64,000 bases of DNA from Variovorax sp. IB41 (GTDB lineage: Bacteria > Pseudomonadota > Gammaproteobacteria > Burkholderiales > Burkholderiaceae_C): contig NZ_JAEFCB010000002.1 of assembly GCF_016405905.1 (NCBI RefSeq), positions 310,001 to 374,000 of the forward strand, written 5' to 3'. The translations under genes were made by a program, and so were the position numbers. Numbering within the stretch: the first letter of the stretch is position 1; the number at the start of each line of letters is the position of its first letter. Below are positions 63,984-64,000 of this stretch, piece by piece. The notes beneath the pieces are model-generated. The model was not told where the DNA came from, made no database searches, and worked only from the letters and a program-made list of their open reading frames with translations.

Positions 63984-64000
63984 TGGTTGTCTCCGTGTTC

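Overview
The window is a 64 kb, very GC-rich, gene-dense stretch of chromosome. It looks like a betaproteobacterium of the Comamonadaceae, most likely Variovorax or a close relative. The basis is codon bias, cyo-type oxidase with RegBA, polar amino-acid ABC systems, TctC-type binding proteins, the rnm/yciO/M50/trpS gene order and dispersed palindromic intergenic repeats. This assignment rests on protein resemblance and style, not on a database search. No prophage, insertion sequence, CRISPR array or replication origin was seen. No gene-free stretch exceeds about 230 bases.

Region 1 (1-6.4 kb, minus strand) is a respiratory formate dehydrogenase operon: small lipoprotein, fdnG, fdnH, fdnI, fdhE and the start of selA. 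fdnG is read through an in-frame TGA decoded as selenocysteine (residue 196), with a bacterial SECIS hairpin 11 nt downstream. Automatic gene calling would split this gene in two. selA makes selenocysteine on tRNA-Sec, so enzyme and decoding machinery are linked.

Region 2 (6.6-14.4 kb) holds a YbbP-like FtsX permease, an OLD-like AAA ATPase next to a ParE/Phd toxin-antitoxin pair, a LysR regulator divergent from two short-chain dehydrogenases, and slyX. Region 3 (14.4-23.7 kb) holds a TrhA-type membrane protein and a respiratory block, cyoABCD-SURF1-regB-regA, in which a quinol oxidase sits with its assembly factor and a redox-sensing two-component system. An MHS-family transporter is divergent from it. 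Region 4 (23.8-34.5 kb) holds a HAD phosphatase, a periplasmic molybdenum aldehyde oxidoreductase (paoABC) with an AraC regulator, and an amino-acid ABC transporter operon ending in a 2-oxoglutarate/Fe(II)-type oxygenase.

Region 5 (34.6-55 kb) is mostly housekeeping: truncated hemoglobin plus FAD reductase, Smr protein, radC, fkpB-ispH, a PLP dehydratase, serS followed by tRNA-Ser(CGA), trpS with an unusual C-terminal extension, M50 protease, yciO, rnm, a ZntB-like transporter, and pitA/ppk2 diverging from two mirrored Pho-box-like sites. It also contains a response regulator lacking its phospho-acceptor Asp, a decayed VOC gene and a histidine kinase/LuxR-type regulator pair.

Region 6 (55.2-64 kb) holds a PHB-depolymerase-family esterase, an AraC regulator, a SnoaL-like protein, a 14-TM exporter and a complete terephthalate operon in the order tphC-A2-A3-B-A1. 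This operon would convert terephthalate, a PET and phthalate-ester monomer, to protocatechuate. Its regulator and uptake membrane subunits are not in the window.
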